Shown here: positions 8,960 to 15,635 of the stretch, in pieces | How positions within the stretch are numbered: the stretch's first letter is position 1 | Layout of the letters: every line of letters starts with the position of its first letter | Source of the DNA: Kangiella koreensis DSM 16069 | GTDB lineage: Bacteria > Pseudomonadota > Gammaproteobacteria > Enterobacterales > Kangiellaceae | DNA: 64,000 nucleotides | Direction: 5' to 3' | NCBI RefSeq assembly: GCF_000024085.1 | Contig: NC_013166.1 | Span: forward strand, 620,001 to 684,000 | Translations under genes and position numbers: made by a program | Notes under the pieces: model-generated | What the model was told of the DNA's origin: nothing | Seen by the model: only the letters and a program-made list of their open reading frames with translations | Databases searched by the model: none

Positions 8960-9670
8960 CTATTCACTGTAGGATCTTTTTCTTGATTTAATGGTTCTGA
9001 TAATCCAGTCATATTGTTCCTCATGGGTAATCTTATTTTTTTCTAAAGCCACTACTTCGTTGTCAAATTTTGATTCAAAGTGTTCTTTTGACGAAATTAG
9101 AGATTCCATAATATTAGTAAAGCGGAGAACGAAATTACGTATTTTAAGAACATCTTTTTTAGAAAGAGTCCAAATTTTTGATGTCACGTCTTGGTTTTTA
9201 TCATTACCTTCAGCATTGAAAGCAATGGCCCATTGCCCATGAGCGAGTTTGTTTCGGATTTCAATTATAGCGCGGATATCATTGTCCAAGGTTTCCTTTA
9301 AGTAAATGTAGCGCTGATAGTTCGTATGATTTAGGTTAAGTATATTTAGTTCTTTTCTCCTTCCATTTAAATAATTTCTTCTAAATCCATACTCTAGAAA
9401 TGAATTCCACTTATCATATTCGGAGGGCTTGTTAAGTATATAGTCGACACTGGTCATTTTTATTTGAGCACTGTAATTATAAAGCAAATAAGGCAAGGTG
9501 GATTCAAGGTAAGCTGCGTGCATAACAATTAAAAGTCTTGTATTAACCTCTTCAAGGTCACGTTTATTATCTTTTATTGCCTGGTTTAGACTACGATTTA
9601 TCTGAATAATACCTTTTTTTAACTTTGTCCTATTTTTTGCGTGCGCCCTAGCAATCTCTAGTCGTTCCAA
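8960..9670 (-). CDS. HEPN-like protein (Rx4H motif), first gene of unit
   Basis: 236 residues, AT-rich and lysine-rich. It is predicted to be largely helical and contains RNKLAH (Arg139-x4-His144), the canonical motif of HEPN domains, in a setting (EIRNKLAHGQW) much like the MAE_28990/MAE_18760-type HEPN proteins. Such proteins are often toxins or RNases in defence and toxin-antitoxin loci. The start is TTG at 9670 with AGGG upstream; no ATG is available without losing conserved-looking sequence. It diverges from the ATPase/RloB operon across a 331-bp spacer. A role in the same defence locus is inference. Confidence 0.6.
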   Translation of the reverse strand: MERLEIARAHAKNRTKLKKGIIQINRSLNQAIKDNKRDLEEVNTRLLIVMHAAYLESTLPYLLYNYSAQIKMTSVDYILNKPSEYDKWNSFLEYGFRRNYLNGRRKELNILNLNHTNYQRYIYLKETLDNDIRAIIEIRNKLAHGQWAIAFNAEGNDKNQDVTSKIWTLSKKDVLKIRNFVLRFTNIMESLISSKEHFESKFDNEVVALEKNKITHEEQYDWIIRTIKSRKRSYSE

Positions 9671-10001
9671 TTCCTATCCCTCTTTTTGAAATTATACAGG
9701 TAAGTCGTACACTTGCCCTTTACTCTCTTCTAATTAATAGTAGCAAAGTCAATAAGCTAACTAAAGTACTAGGGGCAGTGAGTCACCGTATCACCAAACA
9801 AAAGGAGATACAGGTTGTGTTTGTCTCATTAAAACGAAAGAAGGCGTGGTAGGTACCGCATAGAGGTGCGGGGTGGTACCGCATAGGAGTATACGGGATG
9901 ATATCTCGTAGAAGTTAAAGTGTATCTTCTTTTAACCATATACATTGCGATTCTGTGTATAAAAGAGCTAGCTTTCAGTCTACCTATGTCTAGGAGGAGA
10001 A
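9671..10001. other. Divergent intergenic control region of the accessory island
   Basis: 331 bp between the two HEPN-like genes (minus) and the leader ORF/ATPase operon (plus). It contains three degenerate tandem repeats (9848-9912) and, on the minus strand, a TATAAT about 30 bp upstream of the TTG start of the HEPN-like gene. A TATAAA at 9958-9963 precedes the plus operon but lacks a clear -35. No other gene was recognised. Confidence 0.6.
9848..9912. repeat. Three degenerate tandem repeats upstream of the ATPase operon
   Basis: GGTACCGCATAG occurs exactly at 9852-9863 and 9875-9886. A diverged third unit with GATATCTCGTAG starts at 9900. Spacing is 23 then 25 bp, near two helical turns. 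Each unit centres on a 6-bp palindrome (GGTACC, GGTACC, GATATC). The placement suggests operator sites for a repressor; no repressor gene was identified. Confidence 0.6.
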
Positions 10002-10133
10002 ATGTTCCAATTTCTTGGTTTGTCAACATCGAAGGTAGACAAAGCCGAAAAAATGTATAGAATTGCAATTAAATATCGGATTTTGACAATTTTGTGCAAA
10101 AAAAAGGATTTAATCGGGAGATCTACATGCTGA
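10002..10133 (+). CDS. Short 43-residue leader ORF coupled to the ATPase gene
   Basis: ATG at 10002 is preceded by AGGAGG four bases upstream, the strongest ribosome binding site in the island. The 43 codons encode a basic peptide (MFQFLGLSTSKVDKAEKM...) and end at TGA 10131-10133. That stop overlaps the ATPase start as ATGCTGA. This gives textbook translational coupling, so the peptide may act as a leader that sets ATPase expression or as a small component of the system. I recognise no homologue. Chance cannot be excluded for so short an ORF, but the ribosome site and the overlap argue for real translation. Confidence 0.5.
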   Translation: MFQFLGLSTSKVDKAEKMYRIAIKYRILTILCKKKDLIGRSTC

Positions 10134-11395
10134 TCGAATTTTCAGTATCAAATTTTAAAAGCTATAAAAACAAAGAAACCTTTTCAATGTTAGCCGAGTC
10201 AGGCACTGAGCTTTTTGACTCAAATGTTATAAAAACTCATTCTGTAGAAGACATTAATTTATTAAGCAGTGCTGTGATTTATGGGCCGAACGCTTCAGGT
10301 AAATCTAATTTATTTGAGGCTATGGATACTATGATTGATCTTATCATTGAAACTAGGCAGAGAGGAGATAAGCTCACTGTAAAACCCTATGCCTTTGATA
10401 AGAATTATACTAATAAGGGCACTGAGTTTGAAATAATCTTCCTTGTAGATAATGTTAGGTACCAATATGGTTTTGAAGTTACTAAAGAAAGAGTATTGAC
10501 TGAATGGCTGTTATCTTACCCAAATAAGAGACCAGTAAACCTTTTTACTCGTGAGTTTATAAATGAGAAGAAAGGGTATGAATGGAATATCGGTCAAGCT
10601 TTAAAAGGGCAAAAGAAATTATGGCAGGAGTCTACTAGAAGTAATGCATTATTCTTATCGACTGCAACGATGCTTAATAGTGAACAGTTAAGTAAAGTTT
10701 TCGACTATTTTGATAAAAAAGTTCGTGTTATTGGTTCAGACGGTTTATCAAAAAATATTACAGATAAACTATTTTCTGGAGGGAACGATAAGTCTGTTCT
10801 AAGAGACTTTTTAAAGTCAGCTGATTTTAATATCGAAGATGTTAAGTATGAAAAGCATACTATCGAAGATGATGATTTTCCTGATGATATGCCTGAGTCA
10901 ATGAAGGAAGAGATTATTTCTGACTTGAGAAAAATGGGGTTAATGGAAACTAAATTTGGACATTTGGATGAAGATGGTGGCGTTAAGTATTTAGACTTCG
11001 GAGAGGAGTCATCAGGGACGCAGAGGTATTATTCATTTATTGGGCCATGGTTTTATTCTTTACGAAATGGCTTTACTCTTTTTGTTGATGAGCTAAATGA
11101 AAACTTACACCCTCTGTTGGTCGAGTTCTTAGTAAAACTCTTCAACAACCCTAAAACAAACAAGAGTGGTGCTCAGTTGATTTTCTCAACTCATGAAACT
11201 GCAATTTTAAGTCAGGAGGTATTTAGGCGAGACCAGGTTTGGTTCTCTGAAAAGAGTTCAAAAGGGTTCTCAAAACTATACTCACTCTCTGAGTTCAGAG
11301 TAAGAAAAGGTGTCGAAAATGTCGAAAAAAACTACCTTTCAGGTAAATATGGAGCCTTACCTTACTTTAAAGATGTAATGAGCATTTGGGAGTAA
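10127..11395 (+). CDS. SMC/ABC-like AAA ATPase of RloA/AbiL type
   Basis: 422 residues. Starts MLIEFSVSNFKSYKN, typical of AAA_15/AAA_21 family ATPases. Walker A GPNASGKS is at 53-60, an ABC-like signature GEESSGTQ at 292-299, Walker B with catalytic acidic pair VDELNENLH at 320-328, and switch His356 (STHE). Families of this shape include RloA, AbiLi, the OLD nucleases and the PARIS ATPase AriA, all tied to phage defence with a nuclease or Toprim partner. The start is ATG 10127 with GGGAG six bases upstream; a GTG at 10094 is in frame but has no ribosome site. The next gene follows after 5 bp and is its probable effector. The gene is strongly AT-rich, consistent with horizontal transfer. Confidence 0.8.
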   Translation: MLIEFSVSNFKSYKNKETFSMLAESGTELFDSNVIKTHSVEDINLLSSAVIYGPNASGKSNLFEAMDTMIDLIIETRQRGDKLTVKPYAFDKNYTNKGTEFEIIFLVDNVRYQYGFEVTKERVLTEWLLSYPNKRPVNLFTREFINEKKGYEWNIGQALKGQKKLWQESTRSNALFLSTATMLNSEQLSKVFDYFDKKVRVIGSDGLSKNITDKLFSGGNDKSVLRDFLKSADFNIEDVKYEKHTIEDDDFPDDMPESMKEEIISDLRKMGLMETKFGHLDEDGGVKYLDFGEESSGTQRYYSFIGPWFYSLRNGFTLFVDELNENLHPLLVEFLVKLFNNPKTNKSGAQLIFSTHETAILSQEVFRRDQVWFSEKSSKGFSKLYSLSEFRVRKGVENVEKNYLSGKYGALPYFKDVMSIWE

Positions 11396-11400
11396 GCTGT

Positions 11401-12117
11401 ATGGGATCGGAAGACTTATTTCATAAAAGGAAAGCAAAAGCCAAGCAGCAATTAGAAAGAAAAAGTAAGCTCAGATCTCCATACGATAATGTTTTGATAG
11501 TAGTTGAAGGTGAGAAAACTGAAAAAGACTACTTAAATGCATTAATAGATAAGTACAAAATTAACACAGCTAATTTTGAAGTTGTCGGGAAGGGAGAGGG
11601 GCCAATGTCAATAGTTTCAACAGCAGTACAAAAGTATGATCAGGCTTATGCAAGCCCGAATAGGTTTGATCAAGTCTTTTGTGTTTTTGATCGGGACTCT
11701 TTTGGGGACTTTAATGATGCTGTTGACCTGTGTGCAAGCAAAAACTCCGACGTGATTAACAATATGGTTGATTCTGGCGAAAAACCTGAAGAGGGAAGGG
11801 AATATTTTAAAGCCATTACTTCAAACCCTTGCTTTGAGTATTGGGTTCTCCTTCATCTAAACTACACTGACAAAGGGTACTCTGCTACTGGTAACCGCTC
11901 TATATGCGGTAAAGTCGTTGATGATATCAAGGCGCTTATAGGGACTTATGAGAAGGGAAGCATCACCAATCTAGATTTTTTGTTTGAAGACGACTGCATA
12001 GCAGCTGCTATCAAAAATAGCGAGAGAGCTTTAAGTCAAACTCTTGAGTCTGGTTCTCAAACGTATACGTTGGTACATGAGGTAGTAATCTATATGCAAA
12101 GCCTTAGTAAGGACTAG
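11401..12117 (+). CDS. RloB-family Toprim-like protein, likely defence effector
   Basis: 238 residues. A basic N-terminal tail (Lys/Arg-rich, 1-30) precedes VLIVVEGEKTEKDYLNAL with Glu36, then CVFDRDSFGDF with Asp97-x-Asp99. A glutamate followed by DxD is the metal-binding pattern of Toprim-like nucleases, and the first block is diagnostic of RloB-like proteins. RloB/AbiLii-type proteins are encoded with RloA/AbiLi ATPases in abortive-infection loci. Here the ATG follows the ATPase stop by 5 bp, with GGGAG eight bases upstream inside the ATPase 3' end, so the pair is co-translated. Inference: the ATPase restrains or senses, and RloB cleaves a nucleic acid when triggered. Confidence 0.75.
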   Translation: MGSEDLFHKRKAKAKQQLERKSKLRSPYDNVLIVVEGEKTEKDYLNALIDKYKINTANFEVVGKGEGPMSIVSTAVQKYDQAYASPNRFDQVFCVFDRDSFGDFNDAVDLCASKNSDVINNMVDSGEKPEEGREYFKAITSNPCFEYWVLLHLNYTDKGYSATGNRSICGKVVDDIKALIGTYEKGSITNLDFLFEDDCIAAAIKNSERALSQTLESGSQTYTLVHEVVIYMQSLSKD

Positions 12118-12153
12118 GTATTGCCTACATTTGAATGTTCTACAGGCAATAAA

Positions 12154-12181
12154 AAAGGCCTCACATCGCTGCAAGGCCTTT
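12154..12181 (-). terminator. Terminator left behind the tRNA-Asn fragment
   Basis: 8-bp stem AAAGGCCT / AGGCCTTT (12154-12161 and 12174-12181), followed on the minus strand by six T. It lies immediately 3' of the truncated tRNA-Asn, as a native tRNA terminator would. On the plus strand the rloB-like gene reads into it, but there the stem has only a 3-T tail. Confidence 0.6.
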
Positions 12182-12187
12182 AAAATA

Positions 12188-12237
12188 TGGCTCCCCCTGC
12201 TGGACTCGAACCAGCGACATATGGATTAACAGTCCGC
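12188..12237 (-). pseudogene. 3' fragment of tRNA-Asn (GTT)
   Basis: The minus strand reads GCGGACTGTTAATCC... through a normal T-arm (GCTGG TTCGAGT CCAGC) to CCA. This corresponds to about tRNA position 27 to the 3' end of tRNA-Asn. The 5' half (acceptor 5' strand and D-arm) is absent and replaced by unrelated AT-rich sequence. The anticodon stem also has a C-A mismatch. A 3' tRNA fragment starting at the anticodon arm and keeping its terminator is the usual footprint of integration by a tyrosine-recombinase element. No integrase is in this window. Confidence 0.75.
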
Positions 12238-12274
12238 AAATAATTGGAGAAAAGTACTTTTTAAATTAATGGTA

Positions 12275-12293
12275 AATTAATGGGGTCAGAGTA
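12275..12293 (+). repeat. Island-boundary repeat, copy 2
   Basis: AATTAATGGGGTCAGAGTA, inverted relative to copy 1 at 8391-8409 and in direct orientation with copy 3 at 12540-12558. The match to copy 3 extends to 24 bp (TAAATT on the left, AAT on the right). Confidence 0.85.
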
Positions 12294-12327
12294 AATATTA
12301 TGAGTAGAGTACCCAGAGGTTTGAATT

Positions 12328-12513
12328 TTGCTTGATCTAATCTGGTCGATATTTGTCGATGGCTCTAAACCTATAGGAAATTGGTTTCTTCGTATCTCCA
12401 ACAAGCTTCATAACATTGAAGAGGATAGCCTGGCTTCTCAGTGGGTAGGGTTTTCTCTTATTGTTCTTTTGGTTTCGCTGTTGATTACTTCTTTGGTTCT
12501 CTTCATCAAATAA
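12328..12513 (+). CDS. Small single-span membrane protein in a repeat-flanked cassette
   Basis: 61 residues from a TTG start, with AGAGG about eight bases upstream. The first 40 residues are amphipathic, and the last ~20 (GFSLIVLLVSLLITSLVLFI) form one transmembrane helix ending in Lys. I do not recognise it. It is the only ORF in the ~265-bp segment between two direct copies of the 19-bp repeat, which makes the segment look like a small mobile cassette. Coding status is uncertain because it is short and starts with TTG. Confidence 0.45.
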   Translation: MLDLIWSIFVDGSKPIGNWFLRISNKLHNIEEDSLASQWVGFSLIVLLVSLLITSLVLFIK

Positions 12514-12539
12514 GTTTGTTTTGATGGTGGCGAATCTTA

Positions 12540-12558
12540 AATTAATGGGGTCAGAGTA
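12540..12558 (+). repeat. Island-boundary repeat, copy 3
   Basis: Third exact copy of AATTAATGGGGTCAGAGTA, 265 bp downstream of copy 2 in the same orientation. It marks the right edge of the accessory segment, a few bases past the stop of the convergent secreted-protein gene. Confidence 0.85.
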
Positions 12559-12567
12559 AATTAAAGT

Positions 12568-13191
12568 TTAGGTGCTTTGGTAAGGTGGTATTTTACAAAT
12601 CTTAAATGCCAGTTTTATAGCTTCATTAAAGCCTTCCATTGGAATAATCTCCGTAACCTCCATTATCGATCTTTCAAACGGCGGATCTTTTAGGGTGTTA
12701 AACTTGCTAACCTGTAAGTTTATCTCTAGATGTTCTGCATTCTGAAGAACCTGCCAGAATGTAATGTCATGAACTATCAATTTATTGAACTTTTCATGAC
12801 GAAACTCGTGAAAAGAGGTTGAAAGACTAGATCTAAACTTATTAGTCTTATATTCGGTGCTCACTGAATAAAAGACATATTTCTCGGTATTATCAAAAAC
12901 ATATTCTGGGAGTTTATTCTTTAGCTTTAGCTCTAGCTTTGATGTGAGTACGTTAAAAACAGACTCTATCCCTTCTGGAGTCTTAAGTTTATCTATATCA
13001 AAACATTGATATGATACTTGTATTTTATTCGTGTTGCTCGTTACCCATACATGATCCCTAGCTTGAAAAACCATCCAGTTATTAAAGCTTGTAGAGCTAG
13101 TTTCGATTTTTGAAGATGTACTTGCAAGTAACTCTGTTGTATATATTAAACAAAGTATCGTTAGTGTGATCCCACGTATAACTAGTTTCAT
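12568..13191 (-). CDS. Secreted or periplasmic protein of unknown function
   Basis: 207 residues. The N-terminus (MKLVIRGITLTILCLIYTTE, then LLAS) is a plausible Sec signal peptide. The mature part is mixed alpha/beta with two cysteines (CFD, FKICK) that could pair; no catalytic motif stands out. The gene is AT-rich like the island to its left and may belong to the transferred DNA, although it lies outside the third 19-bp repeat. It is encoded alone; upstream is a 220-bp spacer before tRNA-Met. No function is proposed. Confidence 0.65.
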   Translation of the reverse strand: MKLVIRGITLTILCLIYTTELLASTSSKIETSSTSFNNWMVFQARDHVWVTSNTNKIQVSYQCFDIDKLKTPEGIESVFNVLTSKLELKLKNKLPEYVFDNTEKYVFYSVSTEYKTNKFRSSLSTSFHEFRHEKFNKLIVHDITFWQVLQNAEHLEINLQVSKFNTLKDPPFERSIMEVTEIIPMEGFNEAIKLAFKICKIPPYQST

Positions 13192-13376
13192 TCTTCACTC
13201 TCAGTTTAACTCCTTGAACTACTCATATTAGTCACACATTATATTTAGTCAAACTTCATTTAAGTTGTATGTGGCTAGGCATTAGTAATTTTGAAAGCTT
13301 GAAGAATTGATGGGGGCCGAGCAATTAAACTCAAATCCTGGACTTACGGTGGACTTACAAATTATCGCCCAACAAA

Positions 13377-13406
13377 AAAGGCTTACAGATTTCTCTGTAA
13401 GCCTTT
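13377..13406 (-). terminator. tRNA-Met terminator
   Basis: Perfect 13-bp stem AAAGGCTTACAGA / TCTGTAAGCCTTT with a 4-nt loop, directly 3' of the minus-strand tRNA and followed by a T run on that strand. Confidence 0.85.
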
Positions 13407-13414
13407 CTTTTATA

Positions 13415-13491
13415 TGGTAGCTATGGGTGGACTTGAACCACCGACCCCAGCATTATGAATGCTGTGCTCTAACCAGCTGAGCTACATAGCC
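13415..13491 (-). tRNA. tRNA-Met (CAT), elongator type
   Basis: 77 nt including encoded CCA. On the minus strand it begins GGCTATGTAGCTCAG, has anticodon loop TTCATAA and a T-arm GGTGG TTCAAGT CCACC. It resembles elongator tRNA-Met of E. coli (no initiator-type CxA mismatch at position 1-72; here 1-72 is a G-U pair). It stands alone in front of the ychF region. Confidence 0.9.
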
Positions 13492-13627
13492 ATAATTCAG
13501 TGGCGCGTATTTTCGTGATTTGGGGGCTTGTTGTCAAGCCTAAAGGCTGTAAATCAAACAGTTTTTTTAGCCATGCCTGTACGAGATTGCGCCAATGGTA
13601 TTTTTCCTTAGGTACTTCCCTAGAAAG

Positions 13628-13779
13628 AGCAGATTCCCTAAAGGGATTCCCTCCGGTCGCCTGAATCTAGTTCAGGCAGGCAACTCTCCCTAAAGGAACT
13701 TCCTTAGAAAGAGCAGATCCTGAATCAAGTTCAGGATGACAGGGTAATAGGGCAGGCACATTGGCGCTGCCCCTACCAA
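13628..13779. repeat. Intergenic palindromic repeat cluster D
   Basis: Between tRNA-Met and the 3' end of ychF. Contains the interrupted CCTGAA/TTCAGG element (13629-13680, near-identical to 6470-6524), a clean hairpin ATCCTGAA (13717-13724) / TTCAGGAT (13730-13737) flanked by AGCAG and GACA, and the GGGCAG...CTGCCC element (about 13751-13777). No gene. Confidence 0.8.
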
Positions 13780-13790
13780 TCGATATAGGT

Positions 13791-14882
13791 TTAGACGTTG
13801 AAGCGGAAGTGCATGACGTCGCCGTCTTGCACGATGTATTCCTTGCCTTCTAAGCGCCATTTACCGGCTTCTTTAGCGCCCGCTTCGCCGTTGCCTGCGA
13901 TGAAGTCGTCGTAGGCGATGACTTCGGCGCGGATGAAGCCTTTTTCGAAGTCGGTGTGGATGACGGCGGCGGCCTGTGGAGCTGTGGCGCCGATTTTAAC
14001 CTGCCATGCGCGAACTTCTTTTACGCCTGCGGTGAAGTAGGTCTGTAGGTTGAGGAGGCTGTAACCGGCGCGGATAACGCGGTTGAGGCCTGGCTCGTCC
14101 TGTCCTAGGTCGGCGAGGAAGTCTGCTTTGTCTTCGTCGTCTAGTGCAGCGATTTCAGATTCGATAGAAGCGCAGATTGGCACCACTTCGGAGTTTTCGC
14201 TGGCGGCGAATTCGCGCACCTTGTCGAGCAATGGGTTGTTTTCGAAGCCGTCTTCGCTGACGTTGGCGATATACATGGTCGGTTTGTTGGTGATGAGCTG
14301 GAATTTGCGCATGATTTTCTGCTCATCTTTATCCAGATCCAAAGAGCGCAGGGCGTTACCTTCGTCGAGGCAGGCTTTGGCTTTTTCCAGAATGGCCAAT
14401 TCTACTTTGGCGTCTTTGTCGCCGCTTTTGGCGATTTTAGCCGTTTTCAGAATACGTTTTTCAACGGCTTCAAGGTCAGCTAGCGCTAACTCGGTGTTGA
14501 TGGTTTCGATATCGGCGATTGGATCGACTTTACCGGCAACGTGAACCACGTCGTCGTTGTCGAAGCAGCGAACCACGTGCGCAATGGCGTGAGTTTCGCG
14601 GATGTTGGCGAGGAATTTGTTGCCGAGGCCTTCGCCTTTCGAGGCGCCTGCGACTAATCCTGCGATATCGACGAATTCCATGGTTGCGGGTAAGACGCGC
14701 TGTGGATTGACGATTTTAGCCAGGGCATCAAGGCGCGGATCAGGAATCGGCACCACGCCAGTGTTCGGTTCGATGGTGCAGAATGGGTAGTTAGCTGCAT
14801 CAATACCCGCATCGGTCAATGCGTTGAAGAGTGTTGATTTACCAACGTTAGGAAGTCCTACAATACCGCAATTTAATGCCAT
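13791..14882 (-). CDS. ychF: Ribosome-binding ATPase YchF (Obg family)
   Basis: 363 residues, the same length as E. coli YchF. This P-loop protein of the TRAFAC class prefers ATP to GTP, binds the 70S ribosome and influences translation fidelity and the oxidative stress response. P-loop GLPNVGKST is at 9-17, and switch II is DIAGL. The specificity motif is NVSE rather than NKxD, explaining the ATP preference. A TGS domain ends the protein ([15 protein letters not shown]). It follows pth by 30 bp in the same direction, the usual pth-ychF pair. Confidence 0.96.
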   Translation of the reverse strand: MALNCGIVGLPNVGKSTLFNALTDAGIDAANYPFCTIEPNTGVVPIPDPRLDALAKIVNPQRVLPATMEFVDIAGLVAGASKGEGLGNKFLANIRETHAIAHVVRCFDNDDVVHVAGKVDPIADIETINTELALADLEAVEKRILKTAKIAKSGDKDAKVELAILEKAKACLDEGNALRSLDLDKDEQKIMRKFQLITNKPTMYIANVSEDGFENNPLLDKVREFAASENSEVVPICASIESEIAALDDEDKADFLADLGQDEPGLNRVIRAGYSLLNLQTYFTAGVKEVRAWQVKIGATAPQAAAVIHTDFEKGFIRAEVIAYDDFIAGNGEAGAKEAGKWRLEGKEYIVQDGDVMHFRFNV

Positions 14883-14912
14883 GACGTCAATCTCTTTGAG
14901 TTGTGGTGCTTG

Positions 14913-15506
14913 TTAACTGGCGGGCGGGGTGACGCTGTGCAGTCGATGCACGGCTTTATCCCAGTCGCCATTCAAAAGGGTGCCGGTTTCGCGTACCGCT
15001 TCATCAATCGCGAGGATGATGGCGTTGCGGTCGTCCGGACTGGGCTTACTGAGCACATAGCCTGTGACCTGGCTTTTATGGCCCGGATGGCCAATGCCGA
15101 CTCGTAAGCGCATGAATTCTTTATTGTTGCCGAGGCTGCTGATGGTGTCGCGCAGGCCGTTATGACCGCCGTGACCACCGCCTTTTTTCAGCTTTAATGT
15201 GCCGGGATCGATATCCAGCTCATCGTGGGCAACTAAAATCTGTTCCGGTTCGACTTTATAGAAGTTGGCGACTGCCTGTATGGCTTTGCCGCTAAGGTTC
15301 ATAAAGGTGGTTGGGATTAACAGCATGACTTCGTGGCCATCGATGAATCCTTTGCCGAACAAACCGTGGAACTTGCTTTCAGTTTTGAGCGGAATCGAAT
15401 AGGCGCGCGCGAGTTCTTCCACATACCAGGCTCCGGCATTGTGGCGGGTGCCATCGTATTGTGTGCCTGGATTAGCCAGACCGACAATTAACTTGATGCT
15501 CGACAC
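14913..15506 (-). CDS. pth: Peptidyl-tRNA hydrolase
   Basis: 197 residues. Hydrolyses the ester bond of peptidyl-tRNAs dropped from stalled ribosomes. Catalytic and substrate residues of E. coli Pth are all present, shifted by two: Asn12, His22, Asn70, Asp95, Asn116. The GTG start at 15506 has a purine-rich GGGGA about nine bases upstream. It lies between rplY and ychF on the same strand; a terminator-like hairpin after rplY suggests that part of its transcription is independent. Confidence 0.96.
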   Translation of the reverse strand: MSSIKLIVGLANPGTQYDGTRHNAGAWYVEELARAYSIPLKTESKFHGLFGKGFIDGHEVMLLIPTTFMNLSGKAIQAVANFYKVEPEQILVAHDELDIDPGTLKLKKGGGHGGHNGLRDTISSLGNNKEFMRLRVGIGHPGHKSQVTGYVLSKPSPDDRNAIILAIDEAVRETGTLLNGDWDKAVHRLHSVTPPAS

Positions 15507-15550
15507 TGCGCAATTTCCCCAAAGTTAAATTTAAAAAGGGCTTTAAAGAA

Positions 15551-15593
15551 AAGACCCCGAAATGGTTGCCCTTAAAAAGGATTTCGAGGTCTT
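15551..15593 (-). terminator. Hairpin after rplY
   Basis: On the minus strand AAGACCTCGAAAT pairs with ATTTCGGGGTCTT over 13 bp (one G-U), followed by TTCTTT. It lies between rplY and pth and probably attenuates rather than fully ends transcription. Confidence 0.6.
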
Positions 15594-15635
15594 ATCATAG
15601 CCAGAAAAGGCTGATTTCGCTAAGGAAGCAAAGAA

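Noticed and set aside
9829..10068. Minus-strand ORF of 79 codons upstream of the ATPase operon
   Set aside because: It runs through the tandem repeats and the antisense of the strong ribosome site and leader ORF; composition is not protein-like and there is no ribosome site.
10094..10126. Upstream GTG start for the ATPase gene
   Set aside because: No ribosome site before it; ATG 10127 has GGGAG at good spacing and gives the typical family N-terminus.
10127..12117. PARIS (AriA/AriB) identity for the ATPase pair
   Set aside because: The second protein has the RloB-type N-terminal block and basic tail rather than clear DUF4435 features; AbiL/RloAB is the better fit.
12120..12150. Hairpin ATTGCCT...AGGCAAT after the RloB-like gene as its terminator
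   Set aside because: It is followed by A, not T, on the plus strand, so it does not look like an intrinsic terminator in that direction.
13300..13376. Second tRNA fragment or att site (GGTGGACTTAC) next to tRNA-Met
   Set aside because: Resemblance to the tRNA-Met T-arm is about 9 bases only and could be chance.
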